Positions 46,031 through 54,576 of a stretch of 64,000 nucleotides of DNA are shown here, in pieces. How positions within the stretch are numbered: the first letter of the stretch is position 1; each line of letters starts with the position of its first letter. Made by a program: the position numbers and the translations under genes. Origin of the DNA: Candidatus Aminicenantota bacterium (GTDB taxonomy: Bacteria; Acidobacteriota; Aminicenantia; Aminicenantales; Aminicenantaceae); assembly GCA_020344415.1 (NCBI GenBank), contig CP070825.1:2105552-2169551 (forward strand). The letters run 5' to 3'. The notes under the pieces were generated by a model that ran no database searches, was not told the DNA's origin, and saw nothing but the letters and a program-made list of their open reading frames with translations.

Positions 46031-46161
46031 GTCACATCCCTTCTATTTTTTATTCGTTCATCACTGCCAGATCCTCCTCAGGCATCTTTGCCACATCTTT
46101 ACCTCTCGTTGACCCGCATATCTTCCTGTGATATAAGCACTAAAAGAATTTGGATAATCAA

Positions 46162-46201
46162 CCTGAAATATTCACGAGGCATTTTTTATGAATAATTCAG
46201 G
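46162..46201. repeat. stem-loop repeat, family C
   Basis: CCTGAAATATTCA (46162-46174) pairs with TGAATAATTCAGG (46189-46201), 12 of 13 bases, around a T-rich loop. Partial copies of TTATGAATAATCCA occur at about 62741-62761 and inverted at 2508-2521, with TTGGATTATTCA also near 16440. It lies in the 190-bp spacer upstream of the mutase small subunit; whether it affects expression is unknown. Confidence 0.5.
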
Positions 46202-46222
46202 CTTATAAAAGGAGCTGGAACC

Positions 46223-46639
46223 GTGGGCAGAAACGATTCCATTGAAGGGAAAAAAATCCGGGTTGTTATAGCAAAACCTGGCCTTGATGGGCATGATATG
46301 GGAGCAAAGGTGGTCGCTCTTGCCCTCAAAGACGCGGGGATGGAGGTCATATATACCGGTCTTCATAAAACAATCGAGGAAATAGTAGAAACAGCTGTTC
46401 AAGAAGACGCTGATGTAATCGGACTGTCCATCTACTCTGGCGCTCATCTCCCTCTCAGCAAAAAGCTGATAGGGCAGCTCAAAGAGAAGGAACTCACCGA
46501 TAAACTTGTGCTAGTTGGCGGTAATATTCCACAGAGGGATATAAAAATTCTTAAAGACTGCGGCGTAACCGAGGTTTTTCCAGCCGGGTCCAAGCTTGAA
46601 GAAATTGTTAAGTTTTTAAAGGAAAGGATTAAGGAATAA
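46223..46639 (+). CDS. B12-binding small subunit of a split acyl-CoA mutase
   Basis: A GTG start with AAAAGGAG ahead gives 138 residues. It contains the cobalamin-binding triad of the mutase class: DGHDMGAK with the lower-ligand His24, SIYSGAH and VGGNIPQRD. This corresponds to the C-terminal domain of methylmalonyl-CoA mutase made as a separate chain. It pairs with the large subunit starting one base after its stop. Confidence 0.93.
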   Translation: MGRNDSIEGKKIRVVIAKPGLDGHDMGAKVVALALKDAGMEVIYTGLHKTIEEIVETAVQEDADVIGLSIYSGAHLPLSKKLIGQLKEKELTDKLVLVGGNIPQRDIKILKDCGVTEVFPAGSKLEEIVKFLKERIKE

Positions 46640-46640
46640 A

Positions 46641-48251
46641 ATGAAAAAATCCAAATCTGATGAGCTTTCAGATGTTATTCTTGAATCCGGGATCAAAGTA
46701 AGGCCCGTATATGGGCCTGAAGATATAAAAGACCTTAAGTTTGAAGAAGAAATAGGACAACCAGGTGAATATCCGTTCACAAGAGGCATTCACCCTCTGA
46801 TGTATCGCAAACGCCCCTGGACTATGCGACAGTATTCAGGATTCGGAACTGCGAAAGAAACCAACCAGAGGTTCAAATGGCTCTTGGAGCAAGGACAGAC
46901 AGCGCTCAACGTGGCTTTTGACTTGCCGACCCAGCTAGGCCTTGATTCTGATGATCCGTTCGCTGAAGAAGAAGTGGGCAGGGTAGGGATGGCCATAGAT
47001 ACTCTAAAAGACTTGGAAGAAGCTTTTGTGGACATCCCGATAGATAAAATCAGCACTTCGCTGACCATCAACCCCGTAGCTTCTGTGATGTTGGCCATGT
47101 ATCTTGTAGTAGCAGAGAAGCAGGGAATACCATGGGAGAATGTCAGAGGCACCACCCAAAATGACATCTTGAAAGAATATATCGGAAGAGGAACCTGGAT
47201 TTTCCCGGTAGAGCCCTCGATCCGGCTAATCGGCGACATGGTTGAATTCTGTTCTAAGAACATACCCAGGTTCAATCCTTTCAGTGTCTGTGGCTATCAC
47301 ATTAGAGAATCGGGCGCAACACCTGTCCAGGAAATGGCATATGCCTTTGAGATTGCCAAGACATACATCCGGGAAGTGCTCAAAAGAGAATTGAATATCG
47401 ATGATTTTGCTGGAAGGATCGCTTTCAACTTTGACATTCATGGTAACTTATGGGAGCAGGTAGCAAAATTCAGAGCGGGAAGAAGACTCTGGGCAAAAAT
47501 CATAAAGGAGCAGTTTAAAGCCAACAACCCTCGTTCCATGACCTTGAGGATGATCGCTGGAGGAGGCGGCGGTGGTTTGACAATCCAGCAGCCTGAAAAC
47601 AACATTGTGCGTGGCGCCTATTATGCATTGATCTCCGCATTATCAGGAACACAGACAATGGCTCTTTGCTCATACGATGAGGCATACACGATTCCTTCAA
47701 AGAAGGCGGCCTTGATCAGCTTGAGAACGATGCAGATTTTAGCAGATGAGATGGGGCTCAGGGATACAGTTGATCCCCTTGGTGGCTCTTACTATATTGA
47801 GCGGTTAACAAATGAGATGGAGAAGCGGATCGTGGAATGCATGAGCAGCGTAGAAGAGATGGGCGGAATGGTAAAGGCAGTGGAATCTGGCACCATTCAA
47901 AAAGAAGTGAGTCACCAGGCTTATATTCGAGAAAAAAAGATTCAATCAGGAGAAATTGCGAAAATCGGAGTGAATAAATATGTGACCGAAGAAGAGAAGG
48001 CCGATGTGGAACTTCATCCCTTTAACCCTGATGTAGCTGAAGAGCAGAAAAGAAGGCTCCTTGAGATCAAAGCATCAAGGAAGGAGAATGAGGTGAGAGA
48101 GTCATTGGAAGGATTGAAAAAAGCTGCGCATACCAAGGAGAATGTTATGCCTCAAATCTTGAAAGCTGTGAGAAATTATGCCACCCTGGGTGAAATCACC
48201 AAGGTTTTTAAAGAAGTTTTCGGCGAATTCAAAGAGCCAATAGGACTATGA
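46641..48251 (+). CDS. large subunit of a methylmalonyl-CoA mutase-like enzyme
   Basis: The 536-residue TIM-barrel protein aligns with methylmalonyl-CoA mutase throughout (RGIHPLMYRKRPWTMRQYSG, NVAFDLPTQLG, TTQNDILKEYIGRGTWIFP, GYHIRESGAT). By alignment to the known enzyme it keeps Tyr55, Gln173, Arg183 and His220, equivalents of residues that handle the methylmalonyl carboxylate. The segment corresponding to THSQTSGWSLT reads MIAGGGGGGLTIQQ (304-317), and LHTNSLDEA becomes ALCSYDEA. It is therefore a distinct subgroup whose true substrate may be another branched acyl-CoA. It forms an adenosylcobalamin radical enzyme with the preceding subunit. Confidence 0.88.
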   Translation: MKKSKSDELSDVILESGIKVRPVYGPEDIKDLKFEEEIGQPGEYPFTRGIHPLMYRKRPWTMRQYSGFGTAKETNQRFKWLLEQGQTALNVAFDLPTQLGLDSDDPFAEEEVGRVGMAIDTLKDLEEAFVDIPIDKISTSLTINPVASVMLAMYLVVAEKQGIPWENVRGTTQNDILKEYIGRGTWIFPVEPSIRLIGDMVEFCSKNIPRFNPFSVCGYHIRESGATPVQEMAYAFEIAKTYIREVLKRELNIDDFAGRIAFNFDIHGNLWEQVAKFRAGRRLWAKIIKEQFKANNPRSMTLRMIAGGGGGGLTIQQPENNIVRGAYYALISALSGTQTMALCSYDEAYTIPSKKAALISLRTMQILADEMGLRDTVDPLGGSYYIERLTNEMEKRIVECMSSVEEMGGMVKAVESGTIQKEVSHQAYIREKKIQSGEIAKIGVNKYVTEEEKADVELHPFNPDVAEEQKRRLLEIKASRKENEVRESLEGLKKAAHTKENVMPQILKAVRNYATLGEITKVFKEVFGEFKEPIGL

Positions 48252-48260
48252 AAAAAAAGA

Positions 48261-48281
48261 AAAAGGGGACAGTCCCCTTTT
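48261..48281 (+). terminator. palindromic terminator after the mutase, repeat family B
   Basis: GGGGAC-A-GTCCCC with flanking A4/T-run, ten bases past the mutase stop and identical to the element after carB except at the centre base. The T-rich tail on the plus strand makes it a rho-independent terminator. Confidence 0.8.
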
Positions 48282-48303
48282 TTGCTTTTTTTTGAAAAAG
48301 ATC

Positions 48304-50430
48304 ATGGAATATAAAATAGGGATAGATGTCGGGGGGACGTTCACTGATTTCTTGCTCACCTCCGAGGATGGAAGCTCAGAGATCTATAAAGTCCTCTCAA
48401 CTCCGGATGACCCATCGATAGGACTGATGAACGGGCTTGAGGAAATGGCAAAAGCTAAAAACATCCCCCTTAATGAATTCATTAAAGATGTCAAGGCTAT
48501 CATCCATGGAACAACCGTCACAACAAATGCAGTGTTGACTCGGAAAGGAGCTAAAACCGGACTCCTGACCACACAAGGCGTCAGAGATGCGCTCGAAATG
48601 AGGCGAGGGATAAGGGAAGAGCAGTACAACAATAGATACACCAACGTTGAGCCGCTTGTCCCTAGATACCTGAGATTCCCCGTTGAGGAGAGGCTTGATT
48701 ATAAAGGAGACGTTATAACTCCGCTCAATGAATCAGATGTCTTAGAGGCTTCAAGACTATTCCAAAAGGAGGGTATTGAAGCCATTGCCATCTGTTTCAT
48801 GAACTCTTTCGCCAATGATATCCATGAGTCCAAGGCAGCTCGAATCATCAAGGAACAACTGGGAAGTGGACTCGATGAATCAGGTCTCTACGTGACGGTT
48901 TCTTCTGAATTTTTGCCGAGCATCAGGTTTTATGACCGTATATCGACAACTGCCCTCAACTCATATGTCGGACCTATATTAGAAAGCTATTTGACGAGCC
49001 TCATCCAGAAACTAACGGATATTGGTTTTGGAGGCATCTTGCTCATCATGCAATCCAACGGAGGCGTAGTCTCACCAGAAATTGCAATGGATAGAGCGGC
49101 TGTCACCCTCCTGTCAGGTCCTGCTGCCGGACCTGTGGCTGGAATCGAATACACATCTATCCAGGGCTATAATGACTGCATTACTATTGATATGGGAGGG
49201 ACAAGTTTCGATGCGGCTCTGATCAAAGATAAAACACCACTAATCACCACAGAGGGAGAAATCAACAGGCTTAGGATAGCTCTCCCAATGCTGGGAATCG
49301 TGACCATAGGAGCTGGAGGAGGCAGTATCGGCTGGGTGGATGAAGGCGGACTCCTGCGGATGGGCCCCCAGAGCGCCGGTTCTAAACCAGGACCCGCCTG
49401 TTATGACAATGGAGGAGAGCTCCCAACCTGTACAGATGCAGATCTCATCCTCGGCTATCTGGATAAAGACTTCTTTGCTGGAGGAAAGATACCCCTGAAT
49501 TATGACCGGGCAGTAAAAGCGATAAAAGACAAAATCGCAGATCCATTGGGCATGGATGCGGTTGAGGCAGCTGCAGGAATGTATCGAGTGATTAATGTCA
49601 GCATGGCATCTGGAGTGCGAGAAGTCAGTGTCAAGCGAGGGCACGATCCCAGAGAGTTTCCACTGGTTGTAGCTGGCGGAGCAGGACCGGTTCATGCCTG
49701 CATGATTGCTCTGGAGCTCGAGATTCCGGTGATGATCATCCCAAAGGAATCATCTATTTTCTGTGCTGCTGGAATGCTGATGTCTGATTTAAAGCACAAC
49801 TTTGTCAGAACTTATTCCACACGCCTCAACAAAATGGATATGAAAAAATTCAGCTCTTTATTACAAGAGATGAAGAGAGAAGCTGTAGAGCTTCTCAAAT
49901 CAGAACACATCCCTGAAGATTCTATTCGGCACAAATACTCTCTGGATATGAGATATGTTAAACAATATCATGAGGTGAACGTTGAGATCACAAAAGAGGA
50001 AGTTGAAAAAGCGGATATGGAGTCTGTCGCTTCCAAATTTCATCCCGAACACAATAGGCTATATGGATACTCCTTGGAGGACGAGAGAACTCCGATTGAG
50101 CTGATAAATCTCCGGCTTTCAAGCGTCGGAAAAACTGTAAAGCCAGAATTCAAACAGGAAAAATATGACCAAGAAGATCCCTCCAAAGCATTAAAGATGA
50201 GCAGAAAAGTCTATCTTCCTCTAAAGAATGAGTTTGAAGAAGTCCCTGTTTATGACGGGCATAATCTGCTGTTTGGAAACAGGATAGAAGGACCGGCATT
50301 GATAGAACAGGTCAACACAACGACCTTTGTCACACCCGAATACAATGTGATATGCGACAGGTATGGAAGCTACACGATGTACCTGAAATCAAAAGAAAAA
50401 GAAATTAAAGAAAAAATCGCAGGGGTTTGA
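48304..50430 (+). CDS. hyuA: hydantoinase/oxoprolinase family protein, A subunit
   Basis: The ATG at 48304 (MEYKIGIDVGGTFTDF) is chosen over a TTG at 48292 that lies in the terminator tail. The 708-residue protein has the acetate/sugar-kinase-type fold of HyuA: IDVGGTFTDFLL at the start, HGTTVTTNAVLTRKGAKTGL (about 77), GGTSFDAALI (about 300) and GGAGPVHACMIALEL (about 460). Relatives hydrolyse cyclic amides with ATP or form part of acetone/acetophenone carboxylases. The stop codon lies in a hairpin repeat that follows. Confidence 0.9.
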   Translation: MEYKIGIDVGGTFTDFLLTSEDGSSEIYKVLSTPDDPSIGLMNGLEEMAKAKNIPLNEFIKDVKAIIHGTTVTTNAVLTRKGAKTGLLTTQGVRDALEMRRGIREEQYNNRYTNVEPLVPRYLRFPVEERLDYKGDVITPLNESDVLEASRLFQKEGIEAIAICFMNSFANDIHESKAARIIKEQLGSGLDESGLYVTVSSEFLPSIRFYDRISTTALNSYVGPILESYLTSLIQKLTDIGFGGILLIMQSNGGVVSPEIAMDRAAVTLLSGPAAGPVAGIEYTSIQGYNDCITIDMGGTSFDAALIKDKTPLITTEGEINRLRIALPMLGIVTIGAGGGSIGWVDEGGLLRMGPQSAGSKPGPACYDNGGELPTCTDADLILGYLDKDFFAGGKIPLNYDRAVKAIKDKIADPLGMDAVEAAAGMYRVINVSMASGVREVSVKRGHDPREFPLVVAGGAGPVHACMIALELEIPVMIIPKESSIFCAAGMLMSDLKHNFVRTYSTRLNKMDMKKFSSLLQEMKREAVELLKSEHIPEDSIRHKYSLDMRYVKQYHEVNVEITKEEVEKADMESVASKFHPEHNRLYGYSLEDERTPIELINLRLSSVGKTVKPEFKQEKYDQEDPSKALKMSRKVYLPLKNEFEEVPVYDGHNLLFGNRIEGPALIEQVNTTTFVTPEYNVICDRYGSYTMYLKSKEKEIKEKIAGV

Positions 50431-50514
50431 TTTATCAAACCCACTGTTTGATAGTGTAGGGGCTTGATTCATCAAGCCCACATTGTCATTGCGGGCAAAA
50501 GCGAAGCAATCTCA
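50423..50514. repeat. composite hairpin and family A repeat, locus 4
   Basis: Two hairpins, GGGTTTGA-ttta-TCAAACCC (50423-50442) and GGGCTTGA-ttca-TCAAGCCC (50460-50479), precede a family A core (GTCATTGCGGGC...GAAGCAATCTC, 50485-50513). The first hairpin contains the TGA stop of hyuA. The block fills the hyuA-hyuB spacer. Confidence 0.7.
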
Positions 50515-50556
50515 TAGCTAAAAGGAAGAGAGAATAAAATTAAATAGGAACCTAAA

Positions 50557-52302
50557 ATGAAGATAGATAAAATCTTGGTTTCTGTGTTTCAGCGCAGGTT
50601 TAAGTCCATAACAGAAGAGATGAGCATTACACTAACAAAGACGACCAGGTCCCCTATTCTCTGTGAAGCCAAAGATTTCGTGACAGGACTCTACGATGGA
50701 AAGGGGAAAATGCTCGAACAAACTGAAAACCTCCCTATTCTCTCATTCTCTCTTGGTCCAGTTTGTGAATATATTGTTAATTACTTCGGTGATGGAATCT
50801 ATCCTGGCGATGTCATATTCCACAACGATGTCTTCTCTATGGGTAACCAGAACAATGATGTGGCTGTCTATAAGCCCATATTTTACCAGGATAAGCTTAT
50901 AGCATGGGCTGCTGCAAAAGGACACCAAGCAGATGTGGGAGGCGCAGTCCCAGGAGGGTACAATCCGAAAGCCACAGAAGTTTGGCAGGAGACTCTCAGA
51001 ATCCCTCCAGTCAAAGTCTATGAGCGCTGCAAATTGAGAAAGGATGTGTGGGACCTCATCTTCGCTAATATCCGGTTTGACATTGTTGCCGCTGACATGA
51101 GAGCTCAGATAGGCTCGTGCGTTGTGGGAGAGAGAGGGATCTTGAAGCTGGCTGAAAAATACGGACTCGACGTATTCGAATCTCACAAGGAATACCTCTT
51201 CGACTCTACAGAAAAGATGATGAGCGCGGAAATAAGAACAATCCCGAATGGAGTCTACGAAGGAGAGTCAACTGTATACTATGACGGCAGAACCCCTGGT
51301 TCAAAGTACAAAATCAGAGTCAAGATAACGGTGCAAGATGAAGAAATAACCTTTGATTATTCCGACACTGATCCGCAGACTGACGGATTTGTCAACGGAA
51401 CCTATACTTCATCTGCGAGTGCCACTCTATTAACCTTCCTTCAGATGGTCAACCCTGATATGCCTCATAATGATGGAATGGTTAGGCCTGTGAACATTAT
51501 CATTCCAGAAGGCACTATCCTGAATGCGAAATATCCGGCAGCAACAACTTTTGGAAACCATCTTTGCCCTCCCAATGCAGACGCAATAATCCGAGCTCTC
51601 TCTCAAGCGATACCGAGAAGAGTCACCGCGGGATGGAATCAACTTCTATGCTATCTGACAAGTGGCTTTGATCCAAGGAAAAGAGACAGCTATGTTGACA
51701 TAGGCTTTCTGGGGCTCAAGGGAGGCTCTGGCGGAACCGATGGAGTAGATGGGTATGACCATATCGGGATGATAGATGCTTCTGGTGGAGTATTAGACCA
51801 GGACTATGAGATGTTCGAACAGCAGACCCCTCATCTATTATTGAAGCATGAATACTGGCCTGATTCGGCAGGTGCTGGTCAATGGAGGGGTGGACTCGGC
51901 GTTGAGACCGCCTTTAAGATAGGCGGAGAAAACACAAAAGTCGTGACTTTTGGTGATGGGGATGTTGAACCCGCTTTCGGGCTGTTTGGTGGAAAGAATG
52001 CGACATTGAATAAAATAGAACTTCAACATCCTAATGGCAAAGTATATAAAACCACGAGCAAGGATTTAGTCGAAGATGTGCAAGCTGGAACAGTTCTTTT
52101 TCAGCAGGCTGGAGGTGGAGGCGGATACGATGACCCATATCTCAGAGACTCAGCCCAGGTAGCTCAAGAAGTGAAGAACGGTATTATCAGCATAGAGAAA
52201 GCACGGGAAGACTATGGAGTCCTAATCGACCCAGAGACGTTTGAAGTGAATCGTGAAGAGACCAAAAAATTAAGAACGAGTAAATTGAATAATACTCTCT
52301 GA
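50557..52302 (+). CDS. hyuB: hydantoinase B/oxoprolinase family protein
   Basis: The 581-residue protein has the HyuB layout: SITLTKTTRSPILCEAKDF near 24, GDVIFHNDVFSMG (about 83-95), GHQADVGGAVPGG (about 127), then QWRGGLGVET (about 446) and GGGGGYDDP near 525. With HyuA it forms the two-subunit hydantoinase/carboxylase-type enzyme. The C-terminal gamma-like region of acetone carboxylase is not encoded nearby. It converges on the subtilase gene with only seven bases between stops and no terminator. Confidence 0.92.
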   Translation: MKIDKILVSVFQRRFKSITEEMSITLTKTTRSPILCEAKDFVTGLYDGKGKMLEQTENLPILSFSLGPVCEYIVNYFGDGIYPGDVIFHNDVFSMGNQNNDVAVYKPIFYQDKLIAWAAAKGHQADVGGAVPGGYNPKATEVWQETLRIPPVKVYERCKLRKDVWDLIFANIRFDIVAADMRAQIGSCVVGERGILKLAEKYGLDVFESHKEYLFDSTEKMMSAEIRTIPNGVYEGESTVYYDGRTPGSKYKIRVKITVQDEEITFDYSDTDPQTDGFVNGTYTSSASATLLTFLQMVNPDMPHNDGMVRPVNIIIPEGTILNAKYPAATTFGNHLCPPNADAIIRALSQAIPRRVTAGWNQLLCYLTSGFDPRKRDSYVDIGFLGLKGGSGGTDGVDGYDHIGMIDASGGVLDQDYEMFEQQTPHLLLKHEYWPDSAGAGQWRGGLGVETAFKIGGENTKVVTFGDGDVEPAFGLFGGKNATLNKIELQHPNGKVYKTTSKDLVEDVQAGTVLFQQAGGGGGYDDPYLRDSAQVAQEVKNGIISIEKAREDYGVLIDPETFEVNREETKKLRTSKLNNTL

Positions 52303-52309
52303 AGGTTAT

Positions 52310-53506
52310 CTAATAAGCAGCACGATCGGCTCGGACCAAGCCTGCTCCTTGCTGATGAAGATGCAAAACCGGCAGTATTTCCGCAGTCTCTTTTAGCTTG
52401 ATTATAATTTCTGCAGGATCCCATATTCCGTCATTATCTATATCATACCCACTTGCAGGAGTTTTTAAAATTAGAGCAACTATCCCAGTAACGTGGGGTG
52501 CAGACATACTCGTTCCATTCATTATTTCATAGGAACTGCCTTTATAAGTTGACTTAACATTTACTCCCGGTGCTGTCAGATCAATCTCTGGCCCATAACT
52601 GGAAAAGGAAGCAAAGCCATCCGTCTCATCAATCGCAGAAACAGCAATCGTCTCCGGGTATCTTGCTGGATAATCTATTCCCCCTCCATATTCTCCATTG
52701 TTCCCGGCAGAAGCTACCAGCGTTATCCCCGCCTCGTAAGCTTCAATGACTACCTCATGGAATGACTCATTATCTGCTGAGGAACCAAAACTCATATTGA
52801 CTACCTGCATCCCATAATCTATACACCAATCTAGGCCATCGATAAGATCAGATAGCCATCCTCTCCCCTTTTTGTCTAAAACCTTAACAGCAAAAAGCGA
52901 AATCTCAGGTCCAGTTCCAATAACCCCGATCTCATTATCCAGTGCAGCAACAATCCCTGCCACATGTGTACCATGGCCACTGTCATCATTGCCGCTCTTC
53001 TTCGGCTTTATTACGTTAATGTCTCCTTTTATATTATCCTGAAGGTCAGGATGCTCTAAGTCAATACCTGTATCTAAAATGGCTACTTTTATTTCAGAGC
53101 CTGTATTTTCTCCCCATACTGAGTCAGCACCAACTCTTTCTACGCCCCAGGTAAGTTCTTCGGGCGGCTGAGGATTCTTAGGTTTCTTTCTGTCCCTCTT
53201 TCCTGTTGCATGGATGACTATATCATCATCTATCCTTAAGACCTCATCTGTCCTTCTTAAGGCCTTTTCTGCCTGCCTGGATAGATGAACAGCCGTTCCA
53301 TTAATCAATTTTAAGTGTTTGATCTTCACTGCGCCATGCTTCTTAAGCAAGACATCCTGATCTACTTCTTTGTAAAACCACTTATTGAACACGACGATCT
53401 TCCGGGGATTCTCTGAAAAACCTGCATCGCTCGGTTGAAAATAGAAACCAAGTAATATTACCAGAACAAAGGATATTTTGAGCGGTGAGGAAAACTTCCT
53501 TTTCAC
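52310..53506 (-). CDS. secreted subtilisin-like serine protease (S8)
   Basis: The 398-residue protein has a signal peptide (about 1-28), an inhibitor-I9-like propeptide (about 35-100) and a catalytic domain with Asp145 (VAILDTGID), His181 (GHGTHVAG) and Ser332 (NGTSMSAPHV), plus the oxyanion Asn region SAGNNGEYGG. It is complete and probably active outside the cytoplasmic membrane. It follows, in the same direction, a small exported protein of unknown function. Confidence 0.95.
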   Translation of the reverse strand: MKRKFSSPLKISFVLVILLGFYFQPSDAGFSENPRKIVVFNKWFYKEVDQDVLLKKHGAVKIKHLKLINGTAVHLSRQAEKALRRTDEVLRIDDDIVIHATGKRDRKKPKNPQPPEELTWGVERVGADSVWGENTGSEIKVAILDTGIDLEHPDLQDNIKGDINVIKPKKSGNDDSGHGTHVAGIVAALDNEIGVIGTGPEISLFAVKVLDKKGRGWLSDLIDGLDWCIDYGMQVVNMSFGSSADNESFHEVVIEAYEAGITLVASAGNNGEYGGGIDYPARYPETIAVSAIDETDGFASFSSYGPEIDLTAPGVNVKSTYKGSSYEIMNGTSMSAPHVTGIVALILKTPASGYDIDNDGIWDPAEIIIKLKETAEILPVLHLHQQGAGLVRADRAAY

Positions 53507-53610
53507 TATTCCCTCTTTAATATCATAAAAACTTTAGAATTTGATTGTATATTCTTAAAATACACTTTTTGCTTCAGCCTGAACTCTTATTTTCGCTAAA
53601 GATTTAATAC

Positions 53611-53958
53611 TTAATCTCTGCCGTTGGCTTTCTTCCTGGACGTTAGATTTCCACTGTCATCGTAAGCGCCTTTGCCCTTTTGTTTCTGCTTGCCCGTCTC
53701 TTCAGTGGTTTTGGGATCTTTATCGTTGCTTGAAAGACAATACATTGCTGCTGAGTCATACACACCTGAGGAAAAGTCATGACCGACCAAAGACAGAAGG
53801 GGGGAAATCAGTGAAAAGAGTCGTTCTGGGTTAAGGGAATCAAAAGAAGAGGGTTTAGATGCTGCTTGATTGACACCCGGGAATGACAAAGAAATTAACG
53901 CTGCACATCCTAATATTGCCAGGCTTTTTTTTAAGAAATCTTTCTTACGTCTTGGCAT
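53611..53958 (-). CDS. small exported protein of unknown function
   Basis: The ATG at 53958 with AAGGAGG ahead gives 115 residues; a longer frame from 54012 is unlikely. A basic N-terminus (MPRRKKDFLKKS) and hydrophobic core (LAILGCAALISLSFPGV) form a signal peptide, with cleavage likely after QAA. The mature part has FDSLNPERLFSLISPLLSLVG, one Cys and a Lys/Gly-rich tail. No family is recognised. It lies 100 bases before the subtilase gene and behind a consensus promoter with a leader of about 380 bases. It might be a substrate, inhibitor or partner of the protease (inference). Confidence 0.65.
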   Translation of the reverse strand: MPRRKKDFLKKSLAILGCAALISLSFPGVNQAASKPSSFDSLNPERLFSLISPLLSLVGHDFSSGVYDSAAMYCLSSNDKDPKTTEETGKQKQKGKGAYDDSGNLTSRKKANGRD

Positions 53959-54078
53959 TGAATCCTCCTTAGTCTCGCCTCCATCCCTCTCCACTAGGAT
54001 GATGGTATACAACCTTGACTACTCTTCTTAAATATATCTCCTGAGGCGCCAAAGTCAACTACCCTCGAAGATGAATTC

Positions 54079-54135
54079 AAAGGTGATTTTTTCCTCCCCC
54101 TGCCCTCTTCGCAAAAGGGAGATTTCCTCACCTTT
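54079..54135 (-). promoter_or_regulatory. structured segment in the long 5' leader of the small exported protein
   Basis: AAAGGTGA (54079-54086) pairs with TCACCTTT (54128-54135), enclosing a second hairpin (CCCTCTTCGCAAAAGGG, about 54103-54119). It lies inside the roughly 380-base transcript leader predicted from the promoter at 54345-54373. It does not match a riboswitch class that I recognise. The remainder of 54013-54576 shows no gene. Confidence 0.35.
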
Positions 54136-54344
54136 AAAGATTAGCTCTCTTGTTTTAAAGAGGCAGTCATCTTCTCTTTTTCGGGCTAATAAAGAAAGGA
54201 TTCTAGCGTTTTTTTGCCTTTAATTATTTCCCTAATGAGACCTCCTCGCAAACATTTCAGTCTCAGGCTACCCATAAAATTGGGAAAAAAAGACCTGTTA
54301 CTCCATCAAGTGAATTGACTCCTCGCTTCCCTTGTTCTACTGGT

Positions 54345-54373
54345 AATATAGGTTTATAACATGGATGTGTCAA
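54345..54373 (-). promoter_or_regulatory. sigma70-type promoter of the small exported protein/subtilase genes
   Basis: On the minus strand TTGACA (54373-54368) and TATATT (54350-54345) are exactly 17 bases apart. The next credible leftward start codon is 380 bases away at 53958. Confidence 0.7.
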
Positions 54374-54576
54374 TTTAGGTCCCCATCATTTGCTCTGACT
54401 GCCATCTTTGCCTCATTGCTAAACTAATTCAATCCTGATCTCCATTTTGTGTACTCCGAATATGCGGGAGGTTGACAAAATATGCTATTTCTTTAAATTA
54501 TAATGTAGCACTGGCCAAGGAGGAGAAGGAAAGGAAGTTTTCTCCTTAAACAGTTAATCTGTGCGCAAAATAGTTA

